The notes: generated by a model not told the origin, from the letters alone. A stretch of DNA of 64,000 nt from Psychrobacter immobilis (GCF_904846225.1 NZ_CAJGZJ010000003.1:62001-126000), one strand, 5' to 3'. Counted from the stretch's first letter, positions 24,713 through 34,194 are shown. A program made the numbers and translations.

Positions 24713-25582
24713 TTAACCCGTTTTCTTCTCAGGCAAGCTACTCGCTATCCCTGCCAAAATCACTGCCACAATACCTAAAATCTCTAATGCGCCGATGGTT
24801 TCCCCCACAAAAACTACCCCATAAATGGACGCAAATACCACGGTTAAATAAGACAATGCTGCCACCGTAAATTTTTGTCCCACATGATACGCATGGGTCA
24901 TCGCTAGCTGTGCCAATAATCCTGCGCCACCAATACCGACGATATAAGGCAGGCTTTCTAGCGTCACACGATGCCATCCCACCCACGTTGCCAATACTGC
25001 CGAAATGACCGCTGCCACCGCCGAAAAGTAAAACACAATCCGCCACGCCGGTTCACCCATCAGCGACAACGCTCGAACTTGTAATAGAGCAAAAGCGGTG
25101 AAAATTCCGCCACTCAGCGTAATCAGTGTTGGAATCAACCTGTCTGACTCAAAGGCAGGTTTCAACATCAAACAAATACCGCCCAAGCCCATTAACAGCG
25201 CTACCCATGTTTTTAATGAGGGCGTTTCTTTTAGCCAGACAATGGATAAAATGGCAATGAAGACGACTGAGGTATAGTTAAGGGTTACAGAGGTTGCCAA
25301 AGGTAGCTGACTCAACCCATAAAACGCCAGTAACAATGCGGTTGTGCCTGCGACGCTACGCTGCATATGACCCCAAAAAAATGGGGTTTTAAGGGTCTGC
25401 CGACGCACGAGCGTCCCACAAAAAATCATCAATGCAGGCAGCAAAGAACGCCAAAACGCCAATTCGTAAGGGTTCATATCAAGCTGTGTGGCGGCATTTT
25501 TTACCAAAATATTCATTAAGGCAAATAAAAATGCCGCCACAATCATCCATGCTGAGCCCAACGCATACTTTGTTTTTATCAT
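24713..25582 (-). CDS. EamA/DMT-family transporter
   Basis: A 289-residue membrane protein with about ten hydrophobic helices in two EamA repeats. The first repeat holds NPYELAFWRSLLPALMIF and the second ends with VVFVGETIGALEILGIVAVI. It is an inner-membrane exporter or carrier of metabolites; substrates cannot be predicted. It converges with the ABC ATPase gene, only about 25 bases apart. Its C-terminus is short and basic. Confidence 0.88.
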   Translation of the reverse strand: MIKTKYALGSAWMIVAAFLFALMNILVKNAATQLDMNPYELAFWRSLLPALMIFCGTLVRRQTLKTPFFWGHMQRSVAGTTALLLAFYGLSQLPLATSVTLNYTSVVFIAILSIVWLKETPSLKTWVALLMGLGGICLMLKPAFESDRLIPTLITLSGGIFTAFALLQVRALSLMGEPAWRIVFYFSAVAAVISAVLATWVGWHRVTLESLPYIVGIGGAGLLAQLAMTHAYHVGQKFTVAALSYLTVVFASIYGVVFVGETIGALEILGIVAVILAGIASSLPEKKTG

Positions 25583-25728
25583 ATCAATTTATCAAATGGT
25601 GAAAAAACGCTATTGTAGCATTTAGCTTCTCTATAATAGGCATGACCCCTACTATCAATCACGAGCAAAAACAGTTGGCGGTAATACCAGAGTCAGCTTT
25701 TTTTATCAGTGTAGCGAATGGATCACTA

Positions 25729-25764
25729 TTAGGACGTGTCCTCATTTGGATTTTTTTGTGTCAG
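25729..25764 (+). repeat. Short conserved element, copy 1 (possible IS end relic)
   Basis: The sequence beginning TTAGGACGTGTCCTC is followed by TTTGGATT and matches, at most positions, a stretch at 44317-44352. It contains the palindrome AGGACGTGTCCT. It lies in the 292-base gap before dinB, which otherwise shows no gene. Confidence 0.4.
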
Positions 25765-25874
25765 TAATCATGGTTGATGTGCATATTTCATCTGATAACA
25801 GACTCAAATTCTCTCTCTAAAAATCTAACAATACCTACTAAAACAAATCCATCAAATCAGGTAAGATAGGCATT

Positions 25875-26966
25875 ATGACAGCGCTTATCTTACCTACTAA
25901 TAATCCCCGCAAAATTATTCACATCGACATGGACGCTTTTTATGCCAGTGTCGAGCAACGTGACTTTCCTGAGCTACGGGGTAAACCATTGGCTGTTGGG
26001 GGCGATCCTAATGGTCGCGGGGTAGTAGCGGCCGCCAGCTATGAGGTAAGAAAATTTGGCGTACGTTCCGCTATGTCCTGCTATGAAGCACGCAAGCGTT
26101 GTCCAGAAGTCATATTTGTGCGACCACGTTTTGAGGTTTATCGAGCCGTCAGCAGAGACATTCGCCGTATCATGCACAGTCTAACGCCTCATGTTGAGCC
26201 TCTATCTTTAGATGAGGCTTATCTTGATGTCACCGGATTACAAGTCCATAAAGGATCAGCGACCTTGATGGCGAATTGGCTACGAGCTCAAATTCTAGAG
26301 CAAACAGGACTCACAGCGTCTGCTGGCGTATCATTTAACAAAATGCTGGCTAAAATTGCGTCTGACATCAATAAACCTAACGGTACGGCAATCATCACGC
26401 CAGCGGATGCCGATGCCTTTATTAGCACGTTACCCATCGAGCGCTTTCACGGTATCGGTAAAGCAACAGCAAAACGCCTACATGTCATGGGCGTGAATAA
26501 TGGTGCTGACCTACGTCGCACGCCAGCCGCTATATTGGTGCAGGAGTTTGGTAAGCGTGGACAGTTTTATCATGACATTGCTCATGGTCGTGATGATCGC
26601 CCTGTCAAATCTGAACGTACCCATAAATCAGTTGGTTCAGAGACCACATTTAGAGACAACTTGAGGAATGATAACGAACTTCGAGTACAGATATATGAGC
26701 AAAATCATGATGCCTTTCATCAAATGAATAGCAAGCAGCTCATCGCTTATACCATTACTCTCAAGATAAAATATGCAGATTTTACTCAAATTACGCGCTC
26801 ACATACTTTATCGACTGCTTTTGATAGTGCGGAATCCGCGCATTACTGGTTAGATAAACTGTTTTCGGATATACCGCGTCAGCTGCCTATTCGGCTAGTC
26901 GGTGTCACTTACTCGTCGTTGACCCCTGCCACCCAGTTATTGCCCCAGCTAAACTTGTTTGAATAA
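25875..26966 (+). CDS. dinB: DNA polymerase IV (Y-family)
   Basis: A 363-residue translesion polymerase. The catalytic carboxylates are visible in HIDMDAFYASVEQRD and in LSLDEAYLDVTG. GVSFNKMLAKIASDINKPNG is the palm/thumb family segment, and FHGIGKATAKRL is the helix-hairpin-helix. A little-finger domain follows. The C-terminus QLNLFE is a canonical beta-clamp binding motif. No LexA box was identified upstream. It stands alone after a convergent transporter region. Confidence 0.96.
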   Translation: MTALILPTNNPRKIIHIDMDAFYASVEQRDFPELRGKPLAVGGDPNGRGVVAAASYEVRKFGVRSAMSCYEARKRCPEVIFVRPRFEVYRAVSRDIRRIMHSLTPHVEPLSLDEAYLDVTGLQVHKGSATLMANWLRAQILEQTGLTASAGVSFNKMLAKIASDINKPNGTAIITPADADAFISTLPIERFHGIGKATAKRLHVMGVNNGADLRRTPAAILVQEFGKRGQFYHDIAHGRDDRPVKSERTHKSVGSETTFRDNLRNDNELRVQIYEQNHDAFHQMNSKQLIAYTITLKIKYADFTQITRSHTLSTAFDSAESAHYWLDKLFSDIPRQLPIRLVGVTYSSLTPATQLLPQLNLFE

Positions 26967-27133
26967 TCTAAGCCAAACCTGATTTTGTTGGTTAGTGATA
27001 TTAATAAAATATGCTTAGGCTATTTAAATAATATCAACGACTTTTATGCGCATCTGCACCTATTTAGCTGTCCTTTCTTATCCTCGTTTCTGCTACAATT
27101 ACGCCAAAATTTACATTTATTTAAAGACTCATT

Positions 27134-28369
27134 ATGACCGATTTTCACACTATAGACACTAATACTAAAACCTTAATTGCCGCTGATAAAGATCACGATG
27201 TCTTAGATTATTTAAGCGTTGAGGATTACGATTACGAGCTACCAGACAGCCTAATCGCACGTTATCCATTAGCGCAGCGCTCTTCCTCTAAATTACTGTA
27301 TCTGCCAGCCAGCCATAAAGCCGATGACCTCGTTCAAGATACTATTAGCCACGATGACAGCAGTTTGGTTGAAGACCGTCTGTTTACTGAGTTGCCCGAT
27401 TTATTAGAAGCTGGGGATTTGATTGTATTTAATGATACAAAAGTCATGAAAGCGCGGCTATTTGGTCAAAAGGACACAGGCGGTAAGATCGAGGTATTGA
27501 TTGAGCGTTTGGTTGAACGCTCAGATTTGGATGTAGCGACGCTGCATGTAGAGACTATAAACGATAAACCAATCAATCAAGAACATATCGCGCTTTGTCA
27601 TGTTAAAGCCAGTAAGGCGCTTAAGCTTGGACAATCTCTACAGCTTGGCGAGGGTCATATGAATGCGGTGATGATTGGCCGTCAAGAAAACTTATTCATT
27701 TTAGCGTTTAAGGCACCAATTTTGCCACATTTAGAGCTGTATGGTGAGTTGCCTATTCCGCCCTACTTTGAACGCCATGCTGATGAGACAGATAATACTC
27801 GCTATCAAACTGTCTTCCATGATCCAGCCAAACTTGCAAGCGTGGCAGCCCCGACGGCAAGCTTACATTTCGATGAAACGGTATTAAGTAAGCTCAAGGC
27901 AAAAGGCATTCATACCGCTTTTGTCACTTTGCATGTCGGTGCAGGTACGTTTGCGCCCGTCAAAACAGATAATTTGCTTAATCACACCATGCATAGTGAA
28001 TATGCACATCTGCCGCAAGCGACTGCTGATCTAATCAATCAAACCCATGATAATGGCAAAAAGGTCATCGCCATTGGCACCACAGTGACGCGTGTTCTTG
28101 AAACCGCGTATCAAAAAACAGCCGTTGACGGACAAGCGCTTTCGAGCTGGTCAGGTGATACAGATATCTTTATTTATCCAGGGTTCAAGTTTGGGGTAAT
28201 AGATCGACTGTTGACCAATTTCCATTTGCCTAAATCAACATTACTGATGCTCGTGTCGGCGTTTTCTGGTAAAGCCTCTATTGAACAGGCTTATCAACAT
28301 GCTATTCAAAAGCAATACCGCTTCTTTAGTTATGGAGACGCGATGTTGCTTGACAAGAAGGTCAATTAG
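27134..28369 (+). CDS. queA: S-adenosylmethionine:tRNA ribosyltransferase-isomerase
   Basis: A 411-residue QueA, which transfers the ribosyl moiety of SAM to preQ1-tRNA in queuosine synthesis. The family pattern is clear: DYELPDSLIARYPLAQRSSS, then LIVFNDTKVMKARLFG, GELPIPPYF, VAAPTASLHF, the HVGAGTFAPVK segment and the C-terminal FLHLPKSTLL-like LLTNFHLPKSTL. It is longer than the usual 340-360 residues because of an N-terminal extension of about 35 residues and an acidic insert near residue 65. tgt does not follow. Confidence 0.95.
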   Translation: MTDFHTIDTNTKTLIAADKDHDVLDYLSVEDYDYELPDSLIARYPLAQRSSSKLLYLPASHKADDLVQDTISHDDSSLVEDRLFTELPDLLEAGDLIVFNDTKVMKARLFGQKDTGGKIEVLIERLVERSDLDVATLHVETINDKPINQEHIALCHVKASKALKLGQSLQLGEGHMNAVMIGRQENLFILAFKAPILPHLELYGELPIPPYFERHADETDNTRYQTVFHDPAKLASVAAPTASLHFDETVLSKLKAKGIHTAFVTLHVGAGTFAPVKTDNLLNHTMHSEYAHLPQATADLINQTHDNGKKVIAIGTTVTRVLETAYQKTAVDGQALSSWSGDTDIFIYPGFKFGVIDRLLTNFHLPKSTLLMLVSAFSGKASIEQAYQHAIQKQYRFFSYGDAMLLDKKVN

Positions 28370-28372
28370 GGC

Positions 28373-28414
28373 GTGTTTAACATTCAACAGTGCCTATTTG
28401 TGAATGTTGAACAC
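28373..28414. other. Inverted repeat just after queA
   Basis: GTGTTTAACATTCA pairs with TGAATGTTGAACAC across a 14-base loop, starting four bases after the queA stop. No T-run follows on the plus strand, so it may not terminate by itself. It starts with the same TTAGGGCGTG sequence found at 44317 and 17887. Confidence 0.6.
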
Positions 28415-28532
28415 TCCCTCAACATTACTAAAACATTTTTTATATTGGTCGCAACAGTTGTGAAATAAACTGGTAAACTAAATGGTATTTTGTTATAACA
28501 GCAAAAACAACTTGTCTACTAAAGGGCGGCTC

Positions 28533-30116
28533 ATGTCTTGTCATTTATCTCATCGCTTGACTACTGTACATCGCGCGGTATCAATGGCATTACTTTGTTC
28601 GGTAACTTTGATGTCGAATGCACAAGCCGCGACGTTTGGTAAGACAGTTGTCACCTCTGCCCAGCATGAACCGCTAGCTGCAAATATTTTGGTCACTGAT
28701 ATCCGAGCCGCTGACTTTTCGGCAAGTTTGGCAAATCCTACTATTTATCAGCAAATGGGGCTGACCCCTACTGATTCGATGACGGTTAGTTTTAGACCGA
28801 CTTCTGCAACCAGTGGTCAAGTATTTATTACGACATCAAAACCTGTCTCTAAGCCTTTTGCTGATGTGGTATTGGCGATCAATGACAAAGGTCAAAGCAA
28901 TGTCATTCCTAAGACATTGCTAATGCCACTCAATAATAGCTTACCCATTGACCCGTCCAAAAATATTGTGACAGGTGCAAAAAAGCCAAACTTACCAAGT
29001 GTCTCTGCAAGTACTGCTAAGCCATTAACTGTTAGAAAAGGCGCGCCGCCGCCGTTGATGTCGACATCTAATTTATCCGCGTCACAGTCAACCGCGAGAG
29101 AATTAGTGGTCTCTAAATTACCAGTACCCAGTCTTCAAACAAATAATATTCGAGCAAACGGTATTCAAGCCCCGACTGTGACATCCGCAATGATAACGGA
29201 TGCTGACGCCGCTACTACAGTCAATACTGACAAACCGTTAGATATTTTAAATATACAAGTCACTCGTCAGATACAGCCAAGTAATAAGTCAGATATTGGC
29301 ATTGCCGCCAACTCACCTATCATGCTAACCACGCCAAATAACCTTGAAACAAATACTACAAAGCCAAATCTTGATACGAATAATACAGCTGTCTCCGCTA
29401 GCAATATACCCTCTAACACAGTTGCCTCTGCGACGCCCGAAATAGTCAATAATACTGATATTTCTAGCAACACTGCAACTGATAATGCTATCACTCAATA
29501 TCAAGTACAACGTAACGATAGCTTATGGGTAATTGCGCAGCAGATCGCACAAGAGAACAATCTAGATATTCCAACTGTGATGAAACAAATTCAATCACAA
29601 AACCCAGATGCTTTTATCAATAAAGACGCGGGTCAATTAAAAGCAGACGCCAAACTAAGCTTACCCAGCTACGATGTCATACCGTCACAAGAAAAATTAG
29701 AATCAGCTATCAGCGCACAGAGACAATATAGCCGCAGAGCAGACACACCTGTGGTCAAGAAAACCACTAAAACGCTCCCCAAAAAACCATCTGAGATGGC
29801 TCAAGCGGCAAAACAGCCTGAGAAACCCGTTATCACCAAAACACACACACTATCAAAAGCACAGTTTTCAGTGCTTGCCCCTGACCATAACGGTAGTGCA
29901 GATGGCACACAAACCAAGCCAGCCGCGACAACAGGTAATGGTCTGAGCACGGATATATTAGCAACGCTCAAATCATCAAGAAAAAGTGCCGCGGCGCAAT
30001 CTCAGAGTTTGTCAAAGACCAGTAGTGCGCTTGATAGCTATACTAAAAAAATTCAACTACAGAACCGAAAACTGTCTGAGCTGCAAGCTCGTCTCAAAAA
30101 ACTACGCAATCAATAA
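28533..30116 (+). CDS. fimV: FimV N-terminal half (periplasmic LysM protein)
   Basis: The start is placed at ATG 28533, preceded by AAAGGGCGG, rather than 17 codons upstream. The 527-residue product has a signal peptide ending NAQA before ATFGKTVV. A FimV N-terminal domain follows (SAQHEPLAANILVTDI and on). After a Ser/Thr/Pro/Asn-rich linker there is a LysM-type module at about residues 325-390 (QYQVQRNDSLWVIAQQIA). A charged coiled-coil ends the protein (QLQNRKLSELQARLKKLRNQ). FimV/HubP is a polar hub for type IV pili. The membrane and cytoplasmic half is in the next ORF, same frame, separated by two stop codons. Confidence 0.82.
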   Translation: MSCHLSHRLTTVHRAVSMALLCSVTLMSNAQAATFGKTVVTSAQHEPLAANILVTDIRAADFSASLANPTIYQQMGLTPTDSMTVSFRPTSATSGQVFITTSKPVSKPFADVVLAINDKGQSNVIPKTLLMPLNNSLPIDPSKNIVTGAKKPNLPSVSASTAKPLTVRKGAPPPLMSTSNLSASQSTARELVVSKLPVPSLQTNNIRANGIQAPTVTSAMITDADAATTVNTDKPLDILNIQVTRQIQPSNKSDIGIAANSPIMLTTPNNLETNTTKPNLDTNNTAVSASNIPSNTVASATPEIVNNTDISSNTATDNAITQYQVQRNDSLWVIAQQIAQENNLDIPTVMKQIQSQNPDAFINKDAGQLKADAKLSLPSYDVIPSQEKLESAISAQRQYSRRADTPVVKKTTKTLPKKPSEMAQAAKQPEKPVITKTHTLSKAQFSVLAPDHNGSADGTQTKPAATTGNGLSTDILATLKSSRKSAAAQSQSLSKTSSALDSYTKKIQLQNRKLSELQARLKKLRNQ

Positions 30117-30167
30117 TTGCCTGACTGATCAATGCAGTATGCCATGATCATAGGCGTGGGAGTAATT

Positions 30168-31817
30168 ATGGACAATATGCTGTATATCATCGCCGCAGTG
30201 GTGCTTATCTTATTAGTAGTTGCTTTGGTCTTGCGAAAAAAGAAAGCACAGCAACCTTCAGTACAAGCGCCTGTAAAGTCAGGAAAAAATGCTGTTACTC
30301 CAGCTGCGGTGACCAAACCGGATTATGGCACTCCTACTCAAAGCAACAACAACCTTGAAAACAAATTTGATCATATTACGATTGCCCAGCGTTTTATAGA
30401 TCAGCAGCGCTTTGATAAAGCGATTGAAACACTTGAGCGCGGCCTAAGTGAAAAGCCAAATAATAGCCAGTTATCTCTCAAACTGCTAAGCATATACGCC
30501 ACTATTGATCAGCCAGAAAACTTCAATAACGTTTATAATGATATTAAAACTCAGAACGATCCGCAAACCATCGCTCAGGCCAATGAATTAAAAGCTTTAT
30601 TTTTTGAAGAGCAAGCTCCGGTTGCGTTACAAGAGATGCCAGTAGAAGATCACACCAATTTTGAAAGTATCGATTTTGATTTACCAACCAGTCAAGTCAA
30701 CGATAAAAACACCCTATCTGACCAACCAATCGCTGAGAGCAACACCAATGCTTTGGTAGAGGACTCTGTCGATAACCTAACTTTTTCAAATGATTTCGCT
30801 GAGACTGACTCTACCGCTAAAAACGTAGAGGAAGATTTTGATCTTACCATGAGCGATTTTGAAAATGACTTCGATGAGCCTGCTACTACTGAGACGCCTG
30901 CCACATCATTAAATATCACAGACCATAAAAATCTCGACACCTCTCCTACTGATGGCATGGCCACCACAGAAGATAACGAGATCATTGACTTTGATTTTGA
31001 TTTTGATTTTGACTCTCCTGAACAAAGCGATTCTCCGACAGATATCTCTGTAAGTTCAGACACCTCTGATAGTGCTGTCAAAGAACTTTCACTAGATAAT
31101 GAAGAATTTATTTTAGATTTTGATGATTTAGCGACTGATTTTGATAAAGAAAGTGAAGAAACGATTGCTGAAGCGTTAACGCTCAATACCACTCAAAGCA
31201 ATGAGGATGACTTTACCTTATCTTTAGACAGTCTAGACGAATCAAATACAATCGAAACGATGGTAGAAAGTAAAAACCCTACATTTGAAGAAAACAGCCA
31301 TATCAATGATTTTGTACTTGAAGACAGCAGTCTTGAAGATGGTAGTTTCGAAGACGGTAGTTTTGAAAACATTAATCTTGAAAACAGCAATTTTGAAGAT
31401 TTAAACCTCGAAGAAAAACCGTTCGATGACAAAGATGTAGAAAATACGCTTATCGAAAAGCCTAGCGCTGCAAAGACTGCCCCATTGCTATTCGATGACA
31501 ACACGGTATTAGAGGAAGGCTTTGATTTTGAAGCAGACACTTCAATGGTGCCTACTTCAGTAGCACCAGTCGAAGCTGAACGTTCAATTAACTCTGAAAG
31601 TAAAACTGAATCAGCAGACGATTTCTCATCACGTTTTTCTGCAGACTTTGACTTTGTGAAGTCATTAGACAGCAATCAAGTGACTCTCGATTTGGCAAGT
31701 CAATATATAAAACTGGGTGAATATGACAGTGCAAAACGCTTACTGAATGAAGTCATGAATCAAGGTAATAATGAGCAACAAAATAAAGCAAAAGCATTGC
31801 TTGAACGCACAGCATAA
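30168..31817 (+). CDS. fimV: FimV C-terminal half (membrane anchor, acidic region, TPR)
   Basis: The start is placed at ATG 30168, with GTGGGAG upstream, giving 549 residues. One transmembrane helix near the N-terminus (LYIIAAVVLILLVVALVL) is followed by RKKK, so most of the protein is cytoplasmic. A tetratricopeptide-like segment follows (FIDQQRFDKAIETLERGLSE), then a very acidic region of about 350 residues with FDFDFDFDF and a period-five repeat. The end (DLASQYIKLGEYDSAKRLLN, then EVMNQ) is the conserved FimV C-terminal motif. It lies 51 bases after the first half and in the same frame. Together the two ORFs recreate the full FimV domain order. Confidence 0.82.
   Translation: MDNMLYIIAAVVLILLVVALVLRKKKAQQPSVQAPVKSGKNAVTPAAVTKPDYGTPTQSNNNLENKFDHITIAQRFIDQQRFDKAIETLERGLSEKPNNSQLSLKLLSIYATIDQPENFNNVYNDIKTQNDPQTIAQANELKALFFEEQAPVALQEMPVEDHTNFESIDFDLPTSQVNDKNTLSDQPIAESNTNALVEDSVDNLTFSNDFAETDSTAKNVEEDFDLTMSDFENDFDEPATTETPATSLNITDHKNLDTSPTDGMATTEDNEIIDFDFDFDFDSPEQSDSPTDISVSSDTSDSAVKELSLDNEEFILDFDDLATDFDKESEETIAEALTLNTTQSNEDDFTLSLDSLDESNTIETMVESKNPTFEENSHINDFVLEDSSLEDGSFEDGSFENINLENSNFEDLNLEEKPFDDKDVENTLIEKPSAAKTAPLLFDDNTVLEEGFDFEADTSMVPTSVAPVEAERSINSESKTESADDFSSRFSADFDFVKSLDSNQVTLDLASQYIKLGEYDSAKRLLNEVMNQGNNEQQNKAKALLERTA
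31317..31436 (+). repeat. Period-15-bp (five-residue) acidic repeats in fimV C-half
   Basis: Eight consecutive 15-bp units encode pentads LEDSS, LEDGS, FEDGS, FENIN, LENSN, FEDLN, LEEKP and FDDKD. Each begins with Leu or Phe followed by an acidic residue. A separate 6-bp repeat (GATTTT) at 30987-31013 encodes alternating Phe-Asp. Confidence 0.85.
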
Positions 31818-31948
31818 TAAGTCACTCTTACTCTCATCAGCAAGCACTCTATTATCATAGAATGCTTGCTGATTTTTTTGCATTTAACTTTGATATTATC
31901 TACTATTAGTCTCTCGTTTCTTTCATATTCTTTTACGGCGCTAATACT

Positions 31949-33049
31949 ATGCCATCTCCTGCTATGATAAAAAATATATCCAACCCTATACAACTGATTT
32001 ATGCTGGTGGTACTTTCGGTAGCTATGGACGACCCTTGGCACCATTGCCAGCAGACGTATTTTTGCCTACTTTACAAAATCTACTGGCGAATCAAAATAG
32101 CACGAGCAATCTACCGAAGATCTCTTGGTTAGATAATCCGCTGATTAAAGACAGCAGTCAACTGACTCCCAGCGATTTTGTACATTTCTATCAACTTCTA
32201 TTAGCGGCTTATACAGAAAATAATAAGCGTTTTGTCTTAATCACTGGGACTGACACCTTAAGTTATTTGGGCGCGTTTTTAGCAGAAGCTTTCGCAGGTA
32301 GCGATATCTGTATCGTCGTAACCGGAAGTATGCGGCCATTATTAGACAGTGAAGTGCTACACTCTTACCATATCGATGAGCAAAGCGATGCGTGGGATAA
32401 TCTTAATGATGCATTAAAACTGGCATCGGCTGGTGAGGCAGGTGTCAAGATTAATTTTGGCGGCGAGTCATGGCCTGCGCAAACCGTACAAAAAATTCAC
32501 AGCCATGATTTGATGGCATTTACCGGTCATTCTCGAGCAGCATATCCGGCCAATAGTTATATAAAAAGTCTGCCAGATACTCGCTGGCAGCATTGGATGG
32601 ATGACCAGCAGAAAATATTGAGTCGTATTCAGAATCGCGCTGAGCATGCGCGTATCCATGCTTTATATTGTTTGCCTAATGACGTTGAGGTTATAAACAA
32701 TCAATTACAGGCGTTATTATTACAGCCGCCATGTGGCATTATTCTATTAGGTTTTGGTGCTGGCAACGTCCCTTATTCAGATGCTTTGGCAGAAACGCTA
32801 AAACTCGCTCACCAACAAGGACACTTGGTGATATGTGCCAGTCAATGTCCGTTCGGCGGTGTTAGTGACAGCTATGCTGCTGGAAGTTGGCAATACGATT
32901 ATCATGTCATCGCTGGTGGTCGTTTGACCATTCCTGCTATTTATGCGCGATTATTATGGTTGCTACTACGTTATGACACTCCAGCAAGACGCCGACAGCG
33001 CTGGTTGAATAACATCACTCAGCCTGGCACAACTATCAAAAAACGGTAA
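31949..33049 (+). CDS. L-asparaginase-like amidohydrolase
   Basis: A 366-residue protein of the asparaginase/glutaminase family. The N-terminal catalytic Thr loop is YAGGTFGSYG, and the second triad segment is LITGTDTLSYLGAFLAEAF; VTGSMRPL and KINFGG follow in order. There is no signal peptide, so it is cytoplasmic, like type I AnsA. The C-terminal part is more divergent (CASQCPFGGVSDSYAAGS), so amide specificity is uncertain. It lies between fimV and truA. Confidence 0.82.
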   Translation: MPSPAMIKNISNPIQLIYAGGTFGSYGRPLAPLPADVFLPTLQNLLANQNSTSNLPKISWLDNPLIKDSSQLTPSDFVHFYQLLLAAYTENNKRFVLITGTDTLSYLGAFLAEAFAGSDICIVVTGSMRPLLDSEVLHSYHIDEQSDAWDNLNDALKLASAGEAGVKINFGGESWPAQTVQKIHSHDLMAFTGHSRAAYPANSYIKSLPDTRWQHWMDDQQKILSRIQNRAEHARIHALYCLPNDVEVINNQLQALLLQPPCGIILLGFGAGNVPYSDALAETLKLAHQQGHLVICASQCPFGGVSDSYAAGSWQYDYHVIAGGRLTIPAIYARLLWLLLRYDTPARRRQRWLNNITQPGTTIKKR

Positions 33050-33092
33050 AAGATTACTAATTATTTCTCACTTTATAAGCGCCAAAACCACA

Positions 33093-33152
33093 ATGTCTGA
33101 AACCATCATGTCTAACACTACAATGTCTGAAACCACAGTGTCTGAAAGTAAA
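33093..33152 (+). repeat. 15-bp tandem repeat spanning the truA start codon
   Basis: Four consecutive 15-bp units (ATGTCTGAAACCATC and variants) begin at 33093, 33108, 33123 and 33138. Three of them start with an in-frame ATG and the last with GTG, so the gene has several equivalent start candidates. Confidence 0.85.
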
Positions 33153-33977
33153 ATCAATGAGTCTGAGCATCCGCAAACTTATACCTTGGCCATTGCTATT
33201 GAGTTTTTGGGCACAAATTACCATGGCTGGCAGCGGCAGCGAGAAGTATTGGGTGTACAAGAAGCGTTAGAGACTGCTATTGGTAAAGTCGCTAACGAGC
33301 CAGTAGAGGTCATCGCCGCTGGGCGTACTGATGCCAGCGTGCATGCCAGCAATATGATTGCTCACTTCACCACTCGTGCGTATCGTCCCACTCAAAACTG
33401 GCTGCGCGGCGTCAACAGCTTACTCCCTGACGATATTGCGCTACGCTGGGTACAACCGATGCCAGATGATTTCCATGCACGATTTGGTGCGATTGCCCGT
33501 CGTTATCGTTACATCACGCTGAATCAGCCACAGCGCCCTGCCATTCTTAATCACCAAGTAACGCATATCTACGAACCTCTCGACTTAGCAGCGATGCAAC
33601 TGGCGGCGGCCGATATAGTCGGCATTCATGATTTTAGCAGCTACCGTGCCGCAGCTTGTCAATCCAACCAACCAGTACGCACCGTGAGTCACGCCAATCT
33701 TTTCGCTCATGGTCAATTTATCGTTTTTGATATTCAAGCAGATGGATTTTTACATCACATGGTTCGTAATTTAATGGGTACCTTATATGCCATCGGCAGA
33801 CATGAATTAGCGCCAGAAGAATTTTTGAGTATTTTGAATAAAAAAGACCGTACAATTGCACCGCCCACCGCCTCTGGTGATGGTTTATATTTTATCAATG
33901 CCTACTACCCTGAGCACTTCCAACAACTACTGCCAAAGGCTCCTTTAACTCCCATTTGGCTGAACCTCCCTGATTGA
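33093..33977 (+). CDS. truA: tRNA pseudouridine(38-40) synthase
   Basis: 294 residues if the first ATG is used. The catalytic Asp lies in AAGRTDASVHASNM. The family segments FLGTNYHGWQRQREVLGVQE, the FHARFGAIARRYRY region and FLHHMVRNLMGTL follow in order. The first 28 or so residues (repeated M-S-E/N-T) come from 15-bp tandem repeats and are not conserved family sequence. The start is therefore ambiguous among 33093, 33108, 33123 and 33138, and no good Shine-Dalgarno sequence precedes the first. fimV-truA proximity is also seen in Pseudomonas. Confidence 0.94.
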   Translation: MSETIMSNTTMSETTVSESKINESEHPQTYTLAIAIEFLGTNYHGWQRQREVLGVQEALETAIGKVANEPVEVIAAGRTDASVHASNMIAHFTTRAYRPTQNWLRGVNSLLPDDIALRWVQPMPDDFHARFGAIARRYRYITLNQPQRPAILNHQVTHIYEPLDLAAMQLAAADIVGIHDFSSYRAAACQSNQPVRTVSHANLFAHGQFIVFDIQADGFLHHMVRNLMGTLYAIGRHELAPEEFLSILNKKDRTIAPPTASGDGLYFINAYYPEHFQQLLPKAPLTPIWLNLPD

Positions 33978-33979
33978 TA

Positions 33980-34124
33980 TATAATCGATACTGGATAAAA
34001 TGGATACACGGCACTATACCGCGTGACTGGGACCAATTTTCCTTGCTTGCTGTGTCTGCGCAGACAGAGGGGGAAAAAATTTATCCCAGCCCATCGTATC
34101 TTTTTTATATTGATACTGACTATA
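33980..34124 (+). repeat. Dispersed palindromic element, copy C
   Basis: A 145-bp copy starting two bases after the truA stop and ending GACTATA. The centre holds the perfect 14-bp palindrome TGTCTGCGCAGACA. It occupies most of the gap to infA. Confidence 0.88.
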
Positions 34125-34165
34125 CATATCACTTACAGACTGTCAAGTCAAAAGCAGGTTCTGTA

Positions 34166-34194
34166 TTGCTTTAATCCGCTAACTTACGTATAAT
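34166..34194 (+). promoter_or_regulatory. Sigma-70 promoter of infA
   Basis: TTGCTT (34166-34171) and a perfect TATAAT (34189-34194) are separated by 17 bases, about 33 bases before the infA start. Confidence 0.7.

Noticed and set aside
30692..31675. Two long Ser-rich minus-strand open frames
   Set aside because: They mirror the Asp/Glu-rich codons of the fimV C-half; low-complexity coding produces such antisense frames.
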